Assembly (NCBI GenBank): GCA_031841125.1
Contig: CM063114.1
Location: 36,167,574 to 36,231,573, forward strand
Source: Acanthococcus lagerstroemiae
Taxonomy: Eukaryota > Arthropoda > Insecta > Hemiptera > Eriococcidae
Length of the DNA stretch: 64,000 nucleotides
Direction of reading: 5' to 3'
Every line of letters starts with the position of its first letter. Position 1 is the stretch's first letter. The translations under genes and the position numbers were made by a program. The notes under the pieces were generated by a model, which saw nothing but the letters and a program-made list of their open reading frames with translations, was not told the DNA's origin and searched no databases. This document shows, piece by piece, positions 1-12,389 of the stretch.

Positions 1-433
1 TGTGATTTTTTAGAAGTCATCACCGCGGCGCAGATGTTTTTCTCATCCTTACCGGCGGCGGAATATGCGAAAACGTTCGATAAATAGCAAGAACGAATGA
101 ACGCCTGTATAGCTCTGAATGGCGCTTATTTTGAAAAAGATATTCGTGTACTTAATGATGATGATGATGATGATGATTAATAAGAAATTTTGTAATCGTA
201 TGCTTTTTTTCCTTGTTTAAAAAAAAATCTTTAAAAAGCCTGTAGGGGTCAACGCATATGTTTTTTTTTCAAATTGGTCTGAAACAGCGAGTTTTCAATC
301 AAATGAGCTCGGTGTGGTCTCAATCAATAGCTAATGAACCAAATTATCCCCCCACTGCGTTGAAACGTCGATAGGTAGCGTTGGTGGGCCGTACGAATTT
401 TAGTCTTAGTTACTTACCGACAGCCTATGTACA
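1..433 (+). pseudogene. mariner transposase C-terminus, 3' UTR and terminal repeat
   Basis: The window opens inside a mariner-family transposase. From position 13 the frame reads the C-terminal part (residues such as EVITAAQMFFSS, then NACIALNGAYFEKDI) and ends at a TAA at 178-180 after an Asp tract encoded by a GAT run. The expected Trp codon of the DKWQERM motif is TAG, so this copy is dead. The non-coding end, to about 433, contains GTACGAATTTTAG and GACAGCCTA, which recur inverted at 53701-54100, so 433 is close to the element terminus. The catalytic domain lies outside the window. In the family this enzyme cuts and pastes DNA at TA dinucleotides. The element abuts a LINE remnant. Confidence 0.85.
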
Positions 434-2038
434 TTACAACTGTTATGACGTAAACTATGTTGTCAAGTTCATTTTTGGACATACACCTCCCTACTTTTCC
501 TCATTCTTTTTTATTTCGGGCTATTCTCCTCCGTGTTTATCCTTTTTTTTTTGACGATTTCGTTCCTCCATCTTTGGGTTGGTCTGACTTTCGATCGGGA
601 TTCTTCGTATGGTGTTCACTCTTCGACTTTCACGACCCGTCTCCCATCTACTTGGCTCATTATATGTCTCGCGTATTTCCATTTTAGCATTTCGATTGTC
701 CCCTCTCCCCTATATCTTCACGTTCTGTTTCGTTTCTTATTTTTGCAATGGAAATTTTGTATTTTTTTCTTTATTCCCGAGATGGTTCTTTCTATAGATG
801 TTCGTTCTTATTTCATTCACATTAGATTTTGTCAACGACCATTCTTGGGCGCCATATTTCAATACCGGTTTAGTACACTGAGGGTTCCATTTTTCTTTTT
901 TATATTTTACGCAAAGATCAAACGTTTTTCCACGTTTTCACAATTCTATTTTTAATTTTCTTCCCCTCTTTTGTTTTTGGACGATAACATTTGCCCTAGG
1001 TATGTTATTTCTTTTTTCTATTCCTTCTAACTTCATAGGTTTCTCTTCTTTGTCTGATAAGACTTCCATTTTGGACAGGTTTATTCTTAATCTGCTTCTT
1101 AACTTCGTTTTACTAAATCATTTACCATTTCCTCCAATTCTCTTATCTCGCTCGATATTAGTACTATACGTCATTTGCAAATCTGAAATTGTTTGAAAAT
1201 TCACAATTTATTTTCAGCTTTTTGTTCTCCCACTTTAGTTGTCTGAAGATTTCCTCTAATACCGAATTAAACAAATTAGGTGATAGCGGACCCCTTGCCT
1301 TACCCCTGTTTCTACTGGAAACATTTTGCTTTTTTAATACATTTTAATATAGCTCTGAGTTTCAGTACCTTCTTTTTTTTTAAATAATTTGCTCTCAACC
1401 CGAGCCCTGGAATCCGCTCTTTCGAGCATTACTTCAGAGACGTCTGGGAGGCTGTTAGGGCTGTCTTAGCCCTCTTCCCTTCTGGTCGAAAAACCGGCCT
1501 GGGTCGAAATCTGGCGAGTTGCTACATGGGCTCGAACCGGGGACTTCCGGATTCCGAGACCAACGCGCTATCCGCTCGGCCAAGCAGACCCCTTGAGTTT
1601 TGGTACCTACAAGTTTTTAAAGATTCTAATGATTTTCCCGTTTATTTCTTGTTTATTTAATGTTTGCCATAAATATGTGTTAAATGGAATCAAAGGCTTG
1701 TAAAAATCTAATAAGCAAAAAATTTACCTCAAAATTGTATTTTCTCGCTGTTTTGATTATTTGACTAAGAACGAAGCTTCAGGTCTTTTCTGAATCCTGC
1801 TTGCTATGTTGCTTGCATTGAATTTAGTTCTGCGTAAATTTTTTCTTGTATAATTTTAGCGAATATTTTACTTATATTGGATGTAAGACTCGTACTTTGT
1901 CTGGAAATTTAATTTAAATTTCTCCGAAGTTTTTCAGAAATTCGTTTTCAATTTTGTCTGGTCCCATTATTATTTTATCGATTTTAAATTCTGTAATTAC
2001 CGATGTCACTTCTTCCTCTGGAATTCCCAGAACTAAAA
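434..2038 (-). pseudogene. RTE-like LINE reverse transcriptase, decayed, split by a SINE
   Basis: On the minus strand, across several frames, the order is that of a non-LTR retrotransposon. At about 2000-1900 there is a GPDKIENEFLKNFGE-like stretch, then an EQAGFRK-like motif and an AFDSI-like palm motif A near 1690. After the SINE come GPLSPNLFNSVLEEIF near 1290-1240 (palm motif B), FRFANDV at 1168-1191 (motif C, normally FADD) and LRINLSK near 1090. Near 640-500 is the C-terminal RTE-type signature around DGRRVV, RWRNEI and RRRIARNKKEW. Many stops and frameshifts make it non-functional. The endonuclease domain is absent. Clade assignment rests on these motifs only; a related clade is possible. 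Confidence 0.8.
1371..1594 (-). mobile_element. tRNA-derived SINE, full length, inserted in the LINE
   Basis: Read on the minus strand it starts with a tRNA-like head: an A-box-like TGGCCGAGCGG, then a B box GGTTCGAGCCC, the internal promoter of RNA polymerase III. The body contains GGCCGGTTTTTCG, GACAGCCCTAACAG and GTAATGCTCGAAAG, and it ends in CAGGGCTCGGGTTGAGAG followed by an A-rich tail (T-rich at 1372-1380 on the plus strand). It is flanked by imperfect 14-bp direct repeats, GAGTTTCAGTACCT (1357-1370) and GAGTTTTGGTACCT (1595-1608), read as a TSD. It interrupts the LINE between palm motifs A and B, so it is younger than that LINE. It has no ORF and would depend on LINE enzymes. Confidence 0.88.
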
Positions 2039-2090
2039 AAAAAACAAAAAAAACAAAAAAAAACCAAAAAACAAGTCATCTCTATACTTG

Positions 2091-2175
2091 CAGGGACGTA
2101 CCGAACAGTTTTTCTAAGGGGAGGGGGAATTGATAAAGTTCCAACTGGCTCAACTCAAAATTCCCAAGTATCAAA
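2091..2175. mobile_element. One end of a CAGGGACGT-type hAT-like MITE
   Basis: It begins CAGGGACGTACCGAA and continues with a G-rich stretch and CTCAACTCAAAATTCCC. This matches, in reverse orientation, the right end of the complete copy at 48078-48409. The other end is missing or unrecognisable. An A-rich low-complexity stretch (2035-2073) precedes it. Confidence 0.6.
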
Positions 2176-3540
2176 CATTTTTAACATTTTTGTATTAGCT
2201 TAAAAAATTAGTTTTTGCGAATATCTTGAATATGTGGGTTTAGAAGAAAAGTTTGGGACAAAAGTCGTTGTTCGTGAAATTCTACATAAAATACTCTTAC
2301 GCGTGTACAGGAACACGCTTACAAACAAAGTAACGCATAGTGAAAAATAAATTAAGTACTTATCGTTAAAATCGTGTCAGGTGCTTACACTTATAAAAAA
2401 TGTAATTAAACTAGTTTAAAAAACATTAAAAACTGATGACAACAAATATAAAAAATACGTGCCTACAGAGGCACGTATTGTAACATTTTATATGCTTTAG
2501 TATCCTAATTAAAGAAATTCCATGAGAATTTATATGAACAACACGGCTGCAGACTGCAGTCGCGCAGCAACTGAAAACTGACAGTTTTCAAGTACTTAAT
2601 ATGTTTTCTTACTTGCACGAGCAAGGTAACTACTTCTGCACATATTTTTCTTCATCTCATAGTTCGAGGGGTGAAGATGGACACATGCAGAAGTGTTTGC
2701 GATTGGTAGAAGCAAGAGTTAGGATTGTTGGTCTGACCCGAGTGATACAACATTTTCGGAAGAGCCTAAAATTGAAACGTTAACTAAGTATCCATGAGCC
2801 ATAATTAATGCCAAATTCAATGATTGAAGAAAACCGAACTTGGCGATCTAGGGTTAACAAACTGTTCTTATTGAGTCTTGAGCATTCTAGGATTCCGTTG
2901 AAATCTTGCTATGCTGGACTTGAGATGATGTATATCAACAATAGGAAACAGCGATTTGTCCATAGGAAATGACCATTCTGAGAACACATGACTATTTCTT
3001 AACAGTACAATGTTATATCTTAAGCGCAAATTGTTGATTATTGTTGATATACATACATAATCTGAGGTCTACTCTATATTAGGTACCCAACAAACTATCA
3101 TGGACGTAGCCAGGTGGGGAAGGGGGGGGCAGAAACTGAAGTTATATTGTATCGTAAATAGATATTTCAGCCGTGAAATAATAAAAAACCTATGTTTTTC
3201 AAAAATTCCACGCAATTTTGCGATTATCTCGGTAAATATGCGTTCTAGAGAAAAGTTATATATCAGATTTTTTTTATAGAAAATTTAACAATGAACATTT
3301 TATATCGGATCCATTTTGGTCTTGAAGTTGGTATGTTCCGAGATATTCGCTGTTTATTGTAAAATCTCAGTATTACATATAATTTCTAGGTCAAAGCGCC
3401 ACGGGTTAATGATTTCAGATTGAGCTCAAATTTCTTATGGCGAGTTTTTAGGTCCATTGGAACAAATTTCAGTGCCCACTCTATCTATTGGCGAAAACTT
3501 GTAAAATAAGGGACACCCTAATACCCAGTAGTAAAAACAT
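2176..3540. other. Non-coding stretch without recognisable gene
   Basis: No coding signal or known repeat was recognised. There is a small perfect hairpin at 2455-2478 with arms ATACGTGCCT and AGGCACGTAT around a 4-base loop. Near 3105-3130 is a GACGTAGCCAGGTGGGG stretch, similar to the ends of hAT-type MITEs, with no visible partner. Confidence 0.5.
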
Positions 3541-3559
3541 ATAAATTGCTTTAAAAAAA

Positions 3560-3799
3560 ACAACTTTTTTTGTTGGATTTTCCCAACTTTTGATTCATCT
3601 ACTAAAATTTCCCAACTCCGGCATGTGGAGGCTTGTAGGGCAAGCTGTCCCCATGCCCCTTAATTTCGTCCCTGTAAAAAACATAAAAGTACAACTGTCC
3701 AGTTTTCCCTACTTATTACTGAAATGGTAAATGTTCCCGACTGCTGAGTGAGAAATTCCTACGGGGGAGTTGCCCCCTCCCCCTATCGGCACATCCCTG
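3560..3799. mobile_element. Two partial MITE ends, hAT-like family
   Basis: The part up to 3675 ends in TTCGTCCCTG and resembles the right half of the MITE at 23613-23835, sharing the TTTTCCCAACTTTTGATTCA motif. The part at about 3718-3799 ends in CGGCACATCCCTG. In reverse complement it matches the left half of the copy at 13109-13409, with the GGGGGCAACTCC motif. Neither has its partner end, so both are truncated. An ORF on the minus strand here is not credible. Confidence 0.55.
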
Positions 3800-4552
3800 T
3801 CTACTCGAGGAGGCTTCAAACTGCGAAGCTGTAAACTGCAGTCGCGCAGCGTCATGATTCATTATTGAAATTTTTTCATTTGATACTGATATTATTGATA
3901 TTGAATTTTCTTGATATTTGCGTTCACTACCAGGAAGGGGTCGTTCATTAATTACATGAGGGCCATGAGGGAGGAGGAGGGGGGTAAAAGCCAAAAAGCC
4001 ATATCTTATTACGCACTCAGGCGACACATTTTTTACATGCAATAGACGTACAGCGAAACTTGTTGAACCTTTTCAAGCAATATTAATTTGTTCTAAAGCT
4101 TTTTAGGAAAATTCATGAAAAATCTTATGTAAGAAGAGGGAGGGGGTTCAATTAATCTTATGTGTCCTTACATGGGTAGGAGGGGGGTCAAAATGGCCAA
4201 GATCGTCCTTACGTAATTAGTGAATGACCTCTAACACAGTAGAACAGGATGGAACTAGTCGGAAGTAGTTCGGAAGATTTTAAACTTTTCATGTAGTGCA
4301 GATATAACTTAAGTCCCGGAGTCACGTGGTTTCTGCATTACACGCAAATTTCTCAGAGCTGCCACGTTCTTTATTCATCAGTGAAAATTCTCATTTTTTC
4401 ACCCTAGCTGCTTTTCAAAATTTTGGGACTTACATTGTTTCTGAACTATGTGGTTCATTTCCTTCTTGATTTTTTTTTTCCGTCAGGAGTAACTTTGTGC
4501 AGACCTTAGTCCTTGCAGTGGCTGCCTTTTCTGTTCTGGCAACTTGATGTGG
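3800..4552. other. Non-coding stretch
   Basis: There is a G-rich run near 3970-3990 and again near 4135-4190, with similar wording (GGAGGGGGTT, then GTCC/TTACG), which suggests a decayed local repeat. Nothing else was recognised. Confidence 0.4.
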
Positions 4553-4742
4553 GTTAGAGTCGTACCCAGGATTTAGGTAAGGGGGGAGGTTGCGACTAAG
4601 ATAATTTTTTTCTGGGGGGGGAGGCTCAGTCACAGATCCGCCCTCCTCTCCGAACTCATTGTTCTTTCATTTTTTGGGGGCCAATTGGGAGGGGGGTCCC
4701 CCTGATGTGGTTCGATCTTTTTTGCTTCACAGTTACGCCACT
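4553..4742. mobile_element. Degenerate hAT-like MITE remnant
   Basis: The left side reads GAGTCGTACCCAGGATT and the right side ends TTACGCCACTCATG. Both look like eroded CAGTGGCGTA-type termini around G/C-run interiors. No TSD can be read, so the limits are approximate. Confidence 0.4.
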
Positions 4743-6489
4743 CATGTACATGTTAATTTTTCTTAATTGCAGGCTTAGCTCTAAATTTCTCTATATTTGT
4801 TTGGTATGATTTTTGCTGAGTGTTGAAAAGAATGGGCATGCTGTCATAAATTTGTGCTTAGGTATCGATATGTTGTATGTTCTGCGAATTATCGAGAAAT
4901 TGACCTACATGAATAAACTTGCAACTGCTACTGTATGTAATTAACAATTTCGTGACAAGTCTAACCAGTGCTTGAAAAGTCACCTATATTGTTGGTACCT
5001 AATCATCTCTAACTTGAAAAGTCAAGTACCTACATACAGGCATATTATACCTACGTTGCGGTAATAAAATGATCTATTTTATGTAACTGACTATGCAAAT
5101 CACAAATTTCAGTACTCCAATAAAACGCTGGAAATGAACTACGTACTCGTGAATAAATTAACACGCCGAATTAATTCGAAATAGCCAGAACCCTGGATAT
5201 TACGATGTTGTGAATATTGCATCCTAGTCCGACCAGCACGTTGATCTGAAAATCGTGCTTTAGTATTGGTAAGCCTGAGCCGCACGTGTTACAGTCTCTC
5301 AGAAAGGATTTCATACACGGTGATTATTTCACACAATATTATACCGGTCCCATGAATTATGAATTAATTAATTTATCTTATCAAAATCGAGTCATACTCT
5401 CTGTTATTTAGAAACGTAACTGCGAATCCAAATCGAGATATGCTCTGACAGCGGGGTGTCTTCCTTAGGAAGCTTTTCAACACGTCTGCGTTCATTAATC
5501 ATTTATCATGACTTAATGGATTTCCAGGAAGCAAACAATGACCAATCGAATATCGAAATCGAGATGAAAAAATATTATTCTCAATTCTTGGCACGTATTT
5601 CCAAATTTTATTATGGCCAACTTTTATGGTTACACAGGCTCGTAGAAAGGGAGAACAAAGGAGACAGTTTGTCCGGACCCGAGACTTCCTAGAAGACCCG
5701 AAATGCCCTGAAAATTTTTTTGAAGAGCCCATGTAAGAAGAAGAAAATGGAGGCCCGCATGTTTTTGTTCCGAACCCGAATTAGGCCTTTGATTACATAA
5801 GATCTCATCTATGACGTTCCAAGGCTTCGAGTGTTTTATGTTTCAAGTTCAAGCGCGAAACAGAGCCTGTAAGTCAGTCAAAAGCTGAAATAGTTTTGAT
5901 GCAGCTGATATCTACATCCATAGTTAGGCAAAGTTTAATTCCTTCTCAGAAAATCAGGGATGAGGCTGGCACGCTGGGTAACCAGGCCAATGCCCGGCAC
6001 CCTGGCACAAGTAAGGCCTGGTCAGACCAAAGTGGCCTGATCATCCCAAAAGGTAATGTGTTAACAACCTATTACAAAACAAGTGGAAAGTTTTAGATCG
6101 AATTTAGGTGTCGCCTGAGGAGTTAAGATTTGGAAAGATATCTAGACTTGATTAAATACCTAGGCTTCGTTAGGACTCTTTAAGGCTTCTTTCAGGCTAT
6201 CACTATGTTTTAGATTCTTAAGAACACTTAAGACTCTTGAACGCTGGCGGATTCTGCTAAAACCATCTCGGATTTTAATTCTTTAATAACTTTTTCAAGA
6301 TTCTTTGAGATTTTCAACATTTTTATCAGACTTGCTCATATAATTTTTCATAACTGTTACATATTTTGAACTCTTCAGACTCTTACTGACTAGGAGGCAT
6401 TTTATATACCTCAGCACAACATACTTAATGTTGAGTTGAACTACCTTTGGAACGCGACGATACAAAAATTAATCGTCGACATTCACCCT
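4743..6489. other. Non-coding stretch
   Basis: No gene was recognised. A GC-richer patch at 5960-6050 contains short direct and inverted GGCCTGG/CCAGGCC words. The ORFs here are short and carry no family motif. Confidence 0.4.
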
Positions 6490-6605
6490 CTCACTGTTTG
6501 ACACGACATTGTCATCGAATTTCATGTAGAATGGATTTTGCATATCCTTAATACAGAATTCTATCCAAGTCGACGAAAGAGTTGACTTTGTGTTAGCTGT
6601 ATTTG
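6490..6605. repeat. Single copy of the 73-bp palindromic repeat family
   Basis: It starts CACTGTTTGACACGACATTG and continues with GAATTTCATGTAGAATG and CAGAATTCTATCC. This is the same start and unit as the array at 7870-9345 and the small elements at 52015 and 59655. Only about one unit is present. Confidence 0.65.
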
Positions 6606-7869
6606 AAGCGATTATCAGTTAACACCTATAATCTGAAGCATAGGCCAGCCGTTTCCTGTAAATTACCCCTGAAAACATTCTAATCACTTCCCGACGTACA
6701 GGTTCGACCAATCCTATTCGATGCAACGCAAGATTTGAAAGAGAAATACAAAATGCTAATTGATCAATTTTCTGTAGGCCCATTTAGAATTCGTCAAATG
6801 ACTTCACTAATGGATTCGACTACTGCATAGAGGAAACTTGTGTCTGTCAGTTTGTAGCTAAAAATAAAACGTACGAGCGATTTTTCTCATCCGAAACAAA
6901 ACAATCCAACTGAGAACTCGTCGACAAATAAAAAGGTGAAGAAAATAATTAATGGATTCGAATTTAAAACAAATCGGAATTACGAATTCCTTTCACCAAA
7001 TAAGCAAACTCCCCGGAAAACATGGCTGGTAACGTGCAAGTAATGCACCGAGGATTTCCTGGACGCAGTCACGTTTCTATTATCGTGCATATTTCGTGTA
7101 GAAATGGAAGCTCATTAATAATCATTTGTGAGGTGAGACATGAAAAACATATCTGTTAATGTTGTCAAGGTCGGAAAGCATCTTATTGGATTATTAATAA
7201 AGATATATGGAACATCATCGCTTTCGGTTGACGATATGTTTAAGAGGTATGGGGTATCAGAAAGTAGATGAACAATGATGCGAAAATGTGAGGAAGTGAA
7301 TTATATACCCACCCGTATGGTTCCTTGTTGAAGAATACCGCAGAATAGTTGTCCAGATAGGATCAGAATTCATAAGTCATAACTCGGTGACGATACGGTC
7401 TCTCTCTCCTCTCTTTTCTCCCCTCCTCCCTCTTCAAAACGTAAAAAAAATAATGAATAGGTGAAGATGGTAAAGACAAGAGATGTTCCTGTTTAAAAAT
7501 GAAGACCTTTTGAAAATGAATTTAGGGCAAATCCGGACCGTTTACTCTCCTTGTTTTGCCCTGCTCTGTGTCCTGTTCGGTGTGTCCATTGTTCAACCCT
7601 GCTAGTGTCTTTAGAAACTATCCACTTTTGGGCAAATCATCAGGTACGTTGTTGTCATGGTACTGTCAATTTTTACAGAATTGTACACATCGTTATACCG
7701 TTACATTACCCGTTATTTTCGTTCCCTTCTCATCTTGGTGACGTTACATTACCTATTTTCAGCCCTGTTGTTGATTATGCTTCAATATCCAAGGTCTGAT
7801 CAACAAGACAACTGTTGCACCTCGGCTGCCACAGGAAGTGCCAGCACGTTAAATCTGTAATTTTTTTTG
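6606..7869. other. Non-coding stretch
   Basis: No repeat or gene was recognised. A pyrimidine-rich tract lies at 7400-7430. The overlapping small ORFs at 7551-7860 lack any family motif. Confidence 0.4.
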
Positions 7870-9345
7870 ACCAATCACTGTGATTGAATTTGATACAGAA
7901 TTCAATATATAAGTCGAGTTACCGTGTCGACTTCAACTTTTGGATCAAATTGTGCATCGATTTAAATATAGAACTTTATTTAAAAGCCAATATTGGTATG
8001 GTAATTTGACTTTTATATCAAATTGTATATCGAATTTAATGTAAAATTCTATCCAAAAGTCGACCTTGGTATAGTAACTTGACTTCTGGGTTGTATTGTG
8101 CATTGAATTTAATGTAGAATTCTATCCAAAAGTCCATGTTGGCATGATGACTCAACTTTTGTATTGAATTGTGCATTGACTTCAATATAAAATTTTACAT
8201 TGTTGTCAATGTTGGTATGGTAATTTGACTTCTGGATTGAATCGTACATCAAATTTGATATCAAATTCTATCCAAAAATTGACATTGGTATGGTAACTTG
8301 ACTTTTGGATTGTATTGTGCATTGAATTTAATATAGAATTCTATCCAAAAGTCGATGTTGGCATGGTGACTTTACTTTTGTATTGAATTGTGCATTAACT
8401 TCAATATAAAATTTTATATTGTAGTCGATGTTGGTATGGTAATTTGACTAGAATTTTATCCAAAAGCTAATATTGGTATGGTAATTCAACTGTAATCACA
8501 TTGTGCATCGAATTTGGTATAAGATTCTATCCAAAAGTCGACATTGGCATACTAAATCCACTTTTATATCAAATTATGCATCGACTTCAATATAAAATCC
8601 TATATTATAGTCGATGTTGGTATGGTAATTGACTTTAAAATTGAATCGTGCGTTAATTTCGATATAGAATTTTATTCAAAAGCTAATATTGGTATGGTAA
8701 TTTAATTGTATCACATTGTGCATCAGATTTGATATAAATTCTATCCAAAAGTCAACATTGGCATGGTAACTTGACTTTTGGATTGTATTGTGCATCGAAT
8801 TATGCATTGACTTCAATATAAAATTCTATATTGTAGTCGATGTTGAAGTGGTAATTTGACTTCTGGATTGAATTGTGCATTGATTTTGAAATGAATTCTA
8901 ACCAGAAGTTAATATTAGTATTGTAGTTTGACTTATGTATGAAATTGTGCATTGACTTTAGCATAAAATTCTATCCAAAAGTCGACATTAGCATGGTAGC
9001 TCGACTTTTGGATCGTATTGTGCATGACTTTAATGTAGAATTCTATCCAAAAGTCAATATTGCCACGGTAACTCAACTTTTGTATCGAGTTGCGCATTGA
9101 CTTTGGTATAGGTATTCTATACAAAAGTCGGTGTTGGCATGGTAACTTGACTTTTGTATGGAAGTGAGCATCGACTTCTTATAAAATTCCATCCAAAAAA
9201 CGATGTTGGTATGTCAACTCGACTTTTACATCAAATTCTGTATCAGATTTGGTCACAGAATGTCGTGTTGGAAGAGTAACAGATTTTGAATTTCAACAAA
9301 CGAGTCGATTTTTGCTCCGACTGTGTTTCAAGGAAGTGTTTATTT
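7870..9345. repeat. Tandem array of about 18 diverged 73-bp palindromic units
   Basis: The ATTGTGCATyGA word recurs at about 7950, 8095, 8170, 8315, 8388, 8499, 8713, 8784, 8871, 8942, 9016 and 9090, with degenerate forms between, at 72-75 bp spacing. Each unit has the inverted words GACTTTTGGAT and ATCCAAAAGTC separated by an AT-rich spacer with GAATT/AATTC, so each can fold. A variant with TCAATATAAAATT recurs near 8180, 8401, 8588 and 8812, and GTTGGCATG variants near 8127, 8349, 8534 and 8752; this points to a higher-order period of about 220 bp (three units). The start resembles the left end of the dispersed small elements. The right end (GAGTCGATTTTTGCTCCGAC, then TTTCAAGG) matches the element at 59655-59905. 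Confidence 0.9.
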
Positions 9346-11224
9346 TCTTACATGAATGCAATATTGGGTCAAAGGAAATTGGAATTCCTCCTGTTCATCC
9401 AGTTGGAATTGCTCCAGCCTGAGAACCGTTTAAATTCGAAGTTAGCACCTCGGCCTCCTCCGATATTCTCCGCATTATGATAAATTTCTTTACAGTTTCT
9501 AGCGGCCTGAAATCGTGGAGACATTCGACTTCGTTCGTTGCTGCTCGAAATAAGTATGAAATCATAAAACGGTGAAACACTAATCATGCCTTCCGGTTAG
9601 TACGAGTGTATAAAACAAAGAGAGAAAGAGATAATGGAACACTGTTTGGTTTTCAAGTCCTAGACCTTCATCATGAAATATAAATCTGTGTAAAGTGGAT
9701 CACCTGACGTGTCAGAAAAAATGAACGTGATTGAGTAATAAATTTATCCCGGGTGTTACATAATCGGTCATTCGCGTCTCACAATTGATGTACGCATCGT
9801 GCGAGAATCCAGCCCATTATTTTATTAGTCGTTGATGGCAACAGAGAGCAAAGCAATAAGATGTGAACTTGTGGAATTAGAATGCCAATACGTACGTCTT
9901 GCTGTAGATACAAAAATGCTTCTAATATCGAGATACTTACATATACCTATACGTAGATGGTTATAGATGAAAAAGAAAGTAACCATCGCACTGTAAGCAG
10001 GGCATGCCAAAAAGACTCTTGAAATAGGGCTTTGAATTTGATCGATTATAAAACCTCAGCTTTGTCAATTGAGAATTTTAAAGTTGAAAGAGAAAAAGGA
10101 AGCAGTGTTCATTTAAACTATTGCCTACTATAGCATTTTTTTGAATTGAAGGGGCGCAGGCCCCTCATCGGTTTGATTCCTGATTCTAAGAATCCCAATA
10201 TTCATCCAAGGAAAAAATTATTGTGAATTTCCGGAAAACGCTGTCATCTAACATTCTGTTAACCATAAGAAGTACCTAGGTAATGTCCTCGAAATTTCGT
10301 CAGACATAACGATAATAATGTGTGTTTAAGTACCCTCCATGTTTTTGTGTTTTCCTTCCATAGATTAATGTCAGTCTTTAGCTATCATTTATATTTGTAG
10401 GTGAATATGGAATGCATTTTCGGATAACAAACAGCAGAGACATGCACATATTATACTGGCATACGGCTATCCTAAAAATCAAAAGTAATTTTCATTTTTA
10501 AAAGCTGCCAGTTCGAAAACGAATAGAGGAAAATCATTTTGACATTATTTGAGAGCTCACAATGTGTACTTGTAGAAACACGCGATGAAAATCTTTTAAT
10601 CGTGTTTCCTCAATTACCCAGATTCGCCAGAATCTCGGTTAATTTTCGTACGCAAATAGTAGGTACCTGTTTCTAATATTATACATTAAAAATAAATATT
10701 AAGAATTGGATCATGGATGTAGTGGAACTGAACTGTTTTAATTAGTAAGCCATTATAAATTACTTATTTAACAGAATAGGAAACACTTCAGTGTTTCATT
10801 ATATCGGTGTTCACAAAATAAGAGCAATCTAAAACCTGGTGCTCGAAAAACATGTCAAATTGCACTTAGATTTTAAATGAATCAACTGGTTACTTTTAGG
10901 CATAGTCTTGCTGAGTGTACTCGTATGAATGACGCAAGACTTTTTCAAAAATATTCCATCGTTTTTCAATTTTCTTGGGTTTGAAGTCTTTTGTTAACCG
11001 ACAGGTGTAACGAGTTTTCAACTACTTCCTAATTGAGCTCGAGTAATTGAATCAGTGTAATTAAGAACATATTGAGGACTCGGGATAAGAAGTATTCAAG
11101 TCTAAGTAAAGTGAAAATTGGATTCTTAGACCAGGACAGAGGTCTACTCAAAAGTTTAATGAAATATACGGAGTAGCGACACAGAAAATCTGCTTTCGAT
11201 AGCTTACTTAATTTTTCATGATTA
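9346..11224. other. Non-coding stretch
   Basis: No coding exon, RNA gene or known repeat was recognised. The ORFs are 60-72 codons, low in information and overlapping on both strands. Confidence 0.4.
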
Positions 11225-11790
11225 TTCATTTTCAACTATTTTTTCAAATTTAGTACCCGTTTTTCGGAAAATTTCGATAAAGTTATCAGCCAATTCGAAT
11301 AAAATCTTCAAAATTTGATTTTAGACTATCGTGCGGAATGAAATGTTGAAGTTGGAAGTTTAAACATTGTTCCCAGATTTAGCACCCATTTTTCAGTTAA
11401 TTTTGATAAACTTATGCACCCGTTGAAGTGAGATTCGACAAAACATGATTTTGGACCACTGTGCAGGTTCTATGGTGACACTGGAACTATTTCACTATTT
11501 TTTCTGAATTCAGCAGGCACCTATTTTTCAGCCAATTTCGATAAAATTATCAGTCAATTAAAAGTCATCAGAATTTGAGTTTGGACCATGCGGAATGAAG
11601 AATTAATGTCAGAATCTTAAACTAATTTTCCCGGAATTGGCATTTATTTTTCAGCCCATTTTGATAACATTTTTCACCAACTGATATAAAAGTCGTTGAA
11701 ACTTGATTTTGGACCATTTTGCGGAATGAATATTTGAGTTAGAATTTTGAAACTATTTCCCCAGGATTCAGCGTTTGTTTTCCAGTAGGT
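11225..11790. repeat. Degenerate minisatellite, period about 129 bp
   Basis: The landmark CCCATTTTTCAG, in variants, recurs near 11257, 11384, 11515, 11645 and 11773. The words TTCGATAAA.TTATCA and TTTTGGACCA.TGCGGAATG recur at matching phases. That gives about four and a half copies. It has no coding potential. Confidence 0.75.
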
Positions 11791-12206
11791 TCATTCCGGG
11801 GAAAATGTCCTGTTAGAGAAGATACACCCACCCCGCCTTTAAAACTTTAATAACTGGCTACACTGACTGTCGTGAAAGCGCTGTCATCAGATTCAGCATG
11901 CTGAGAAGTTACTATCCATGTGGTGTATTTTCAAGTCTATGGAATGTTTACGTGAAATAATTTTATCTGAAGACTGTGACTATCTTTGTTCCAGGTAACA
12001 AGAAGAAAACATGAAAATTTTTAGTGCTTCAGGAAAACATGATGTAAAGCGACTAAAATTACATATTGGATTTTATATCTTCTTCGGACGAATGGTGAGT
12101 ACAAATGTTACTTTAAATGTACTTAGTTTTAAAATACGCCTCACATCTATTTGAGGTTCGTTTGGAAGAAACCGCATTTGTACTACTGAACTGAGAAGAT
12201 GGCCGT

Positions 12207-12375
12207 TCATCAAATCAAATCAAATCAAACTTTATTTCGATTTTTGGTTGAAATAATTGATAAAATGTATGTTTAGCTTCACATAGCCCCTTAGCCCTAA
12301 CGAGAGGTATTGTATAATGTTATCTTTATCTTAGTGCCCTGGAGATGAGCTTTTTCTTTTCTTTCTTTCTTTTCA
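12207..12375 (-). mobile_element. Probable LINE 3' tail with (TCAAA)n
   Basis: The run ATCAAATCAAATCAAATC followed by AACTTTATTTCG looks like the 3' end of a 5'-truncated non-LTR retrotransposon on the minus strand, with a short simple-repeat tail. No coding part is recognisable, so the class is inferred from the tail alone. Confidence 0.4.
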
Positions 12376-12389
12376 ATTCATAACTGAAT

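Noticed and set aside
457..955. Plus-strand ORFs of 76 and 140 codons
   Set aside because: They are antisense shadows of the LINE C-terminal region on the minus strand.
1520..1594. A functional tRNA gene on the minus strand
   Set aside because: The tRNA-like head continues into a SINE body with TSDs, and the same structure recurs at 55251 and 62976; it is a SINE promoter.
2455..2478. Bacterial-type terminator hairpin
   Set aside because: The context is eukaryotic; a 10-bp stem without a T-tract or adjacent gene is not evidence for termination.
7870..9345. CRISPR-like array
   Set aside because: Units are contiguous and diverged, with no constant repeat and unique spacer pattern, and the genome is eukaryotic.
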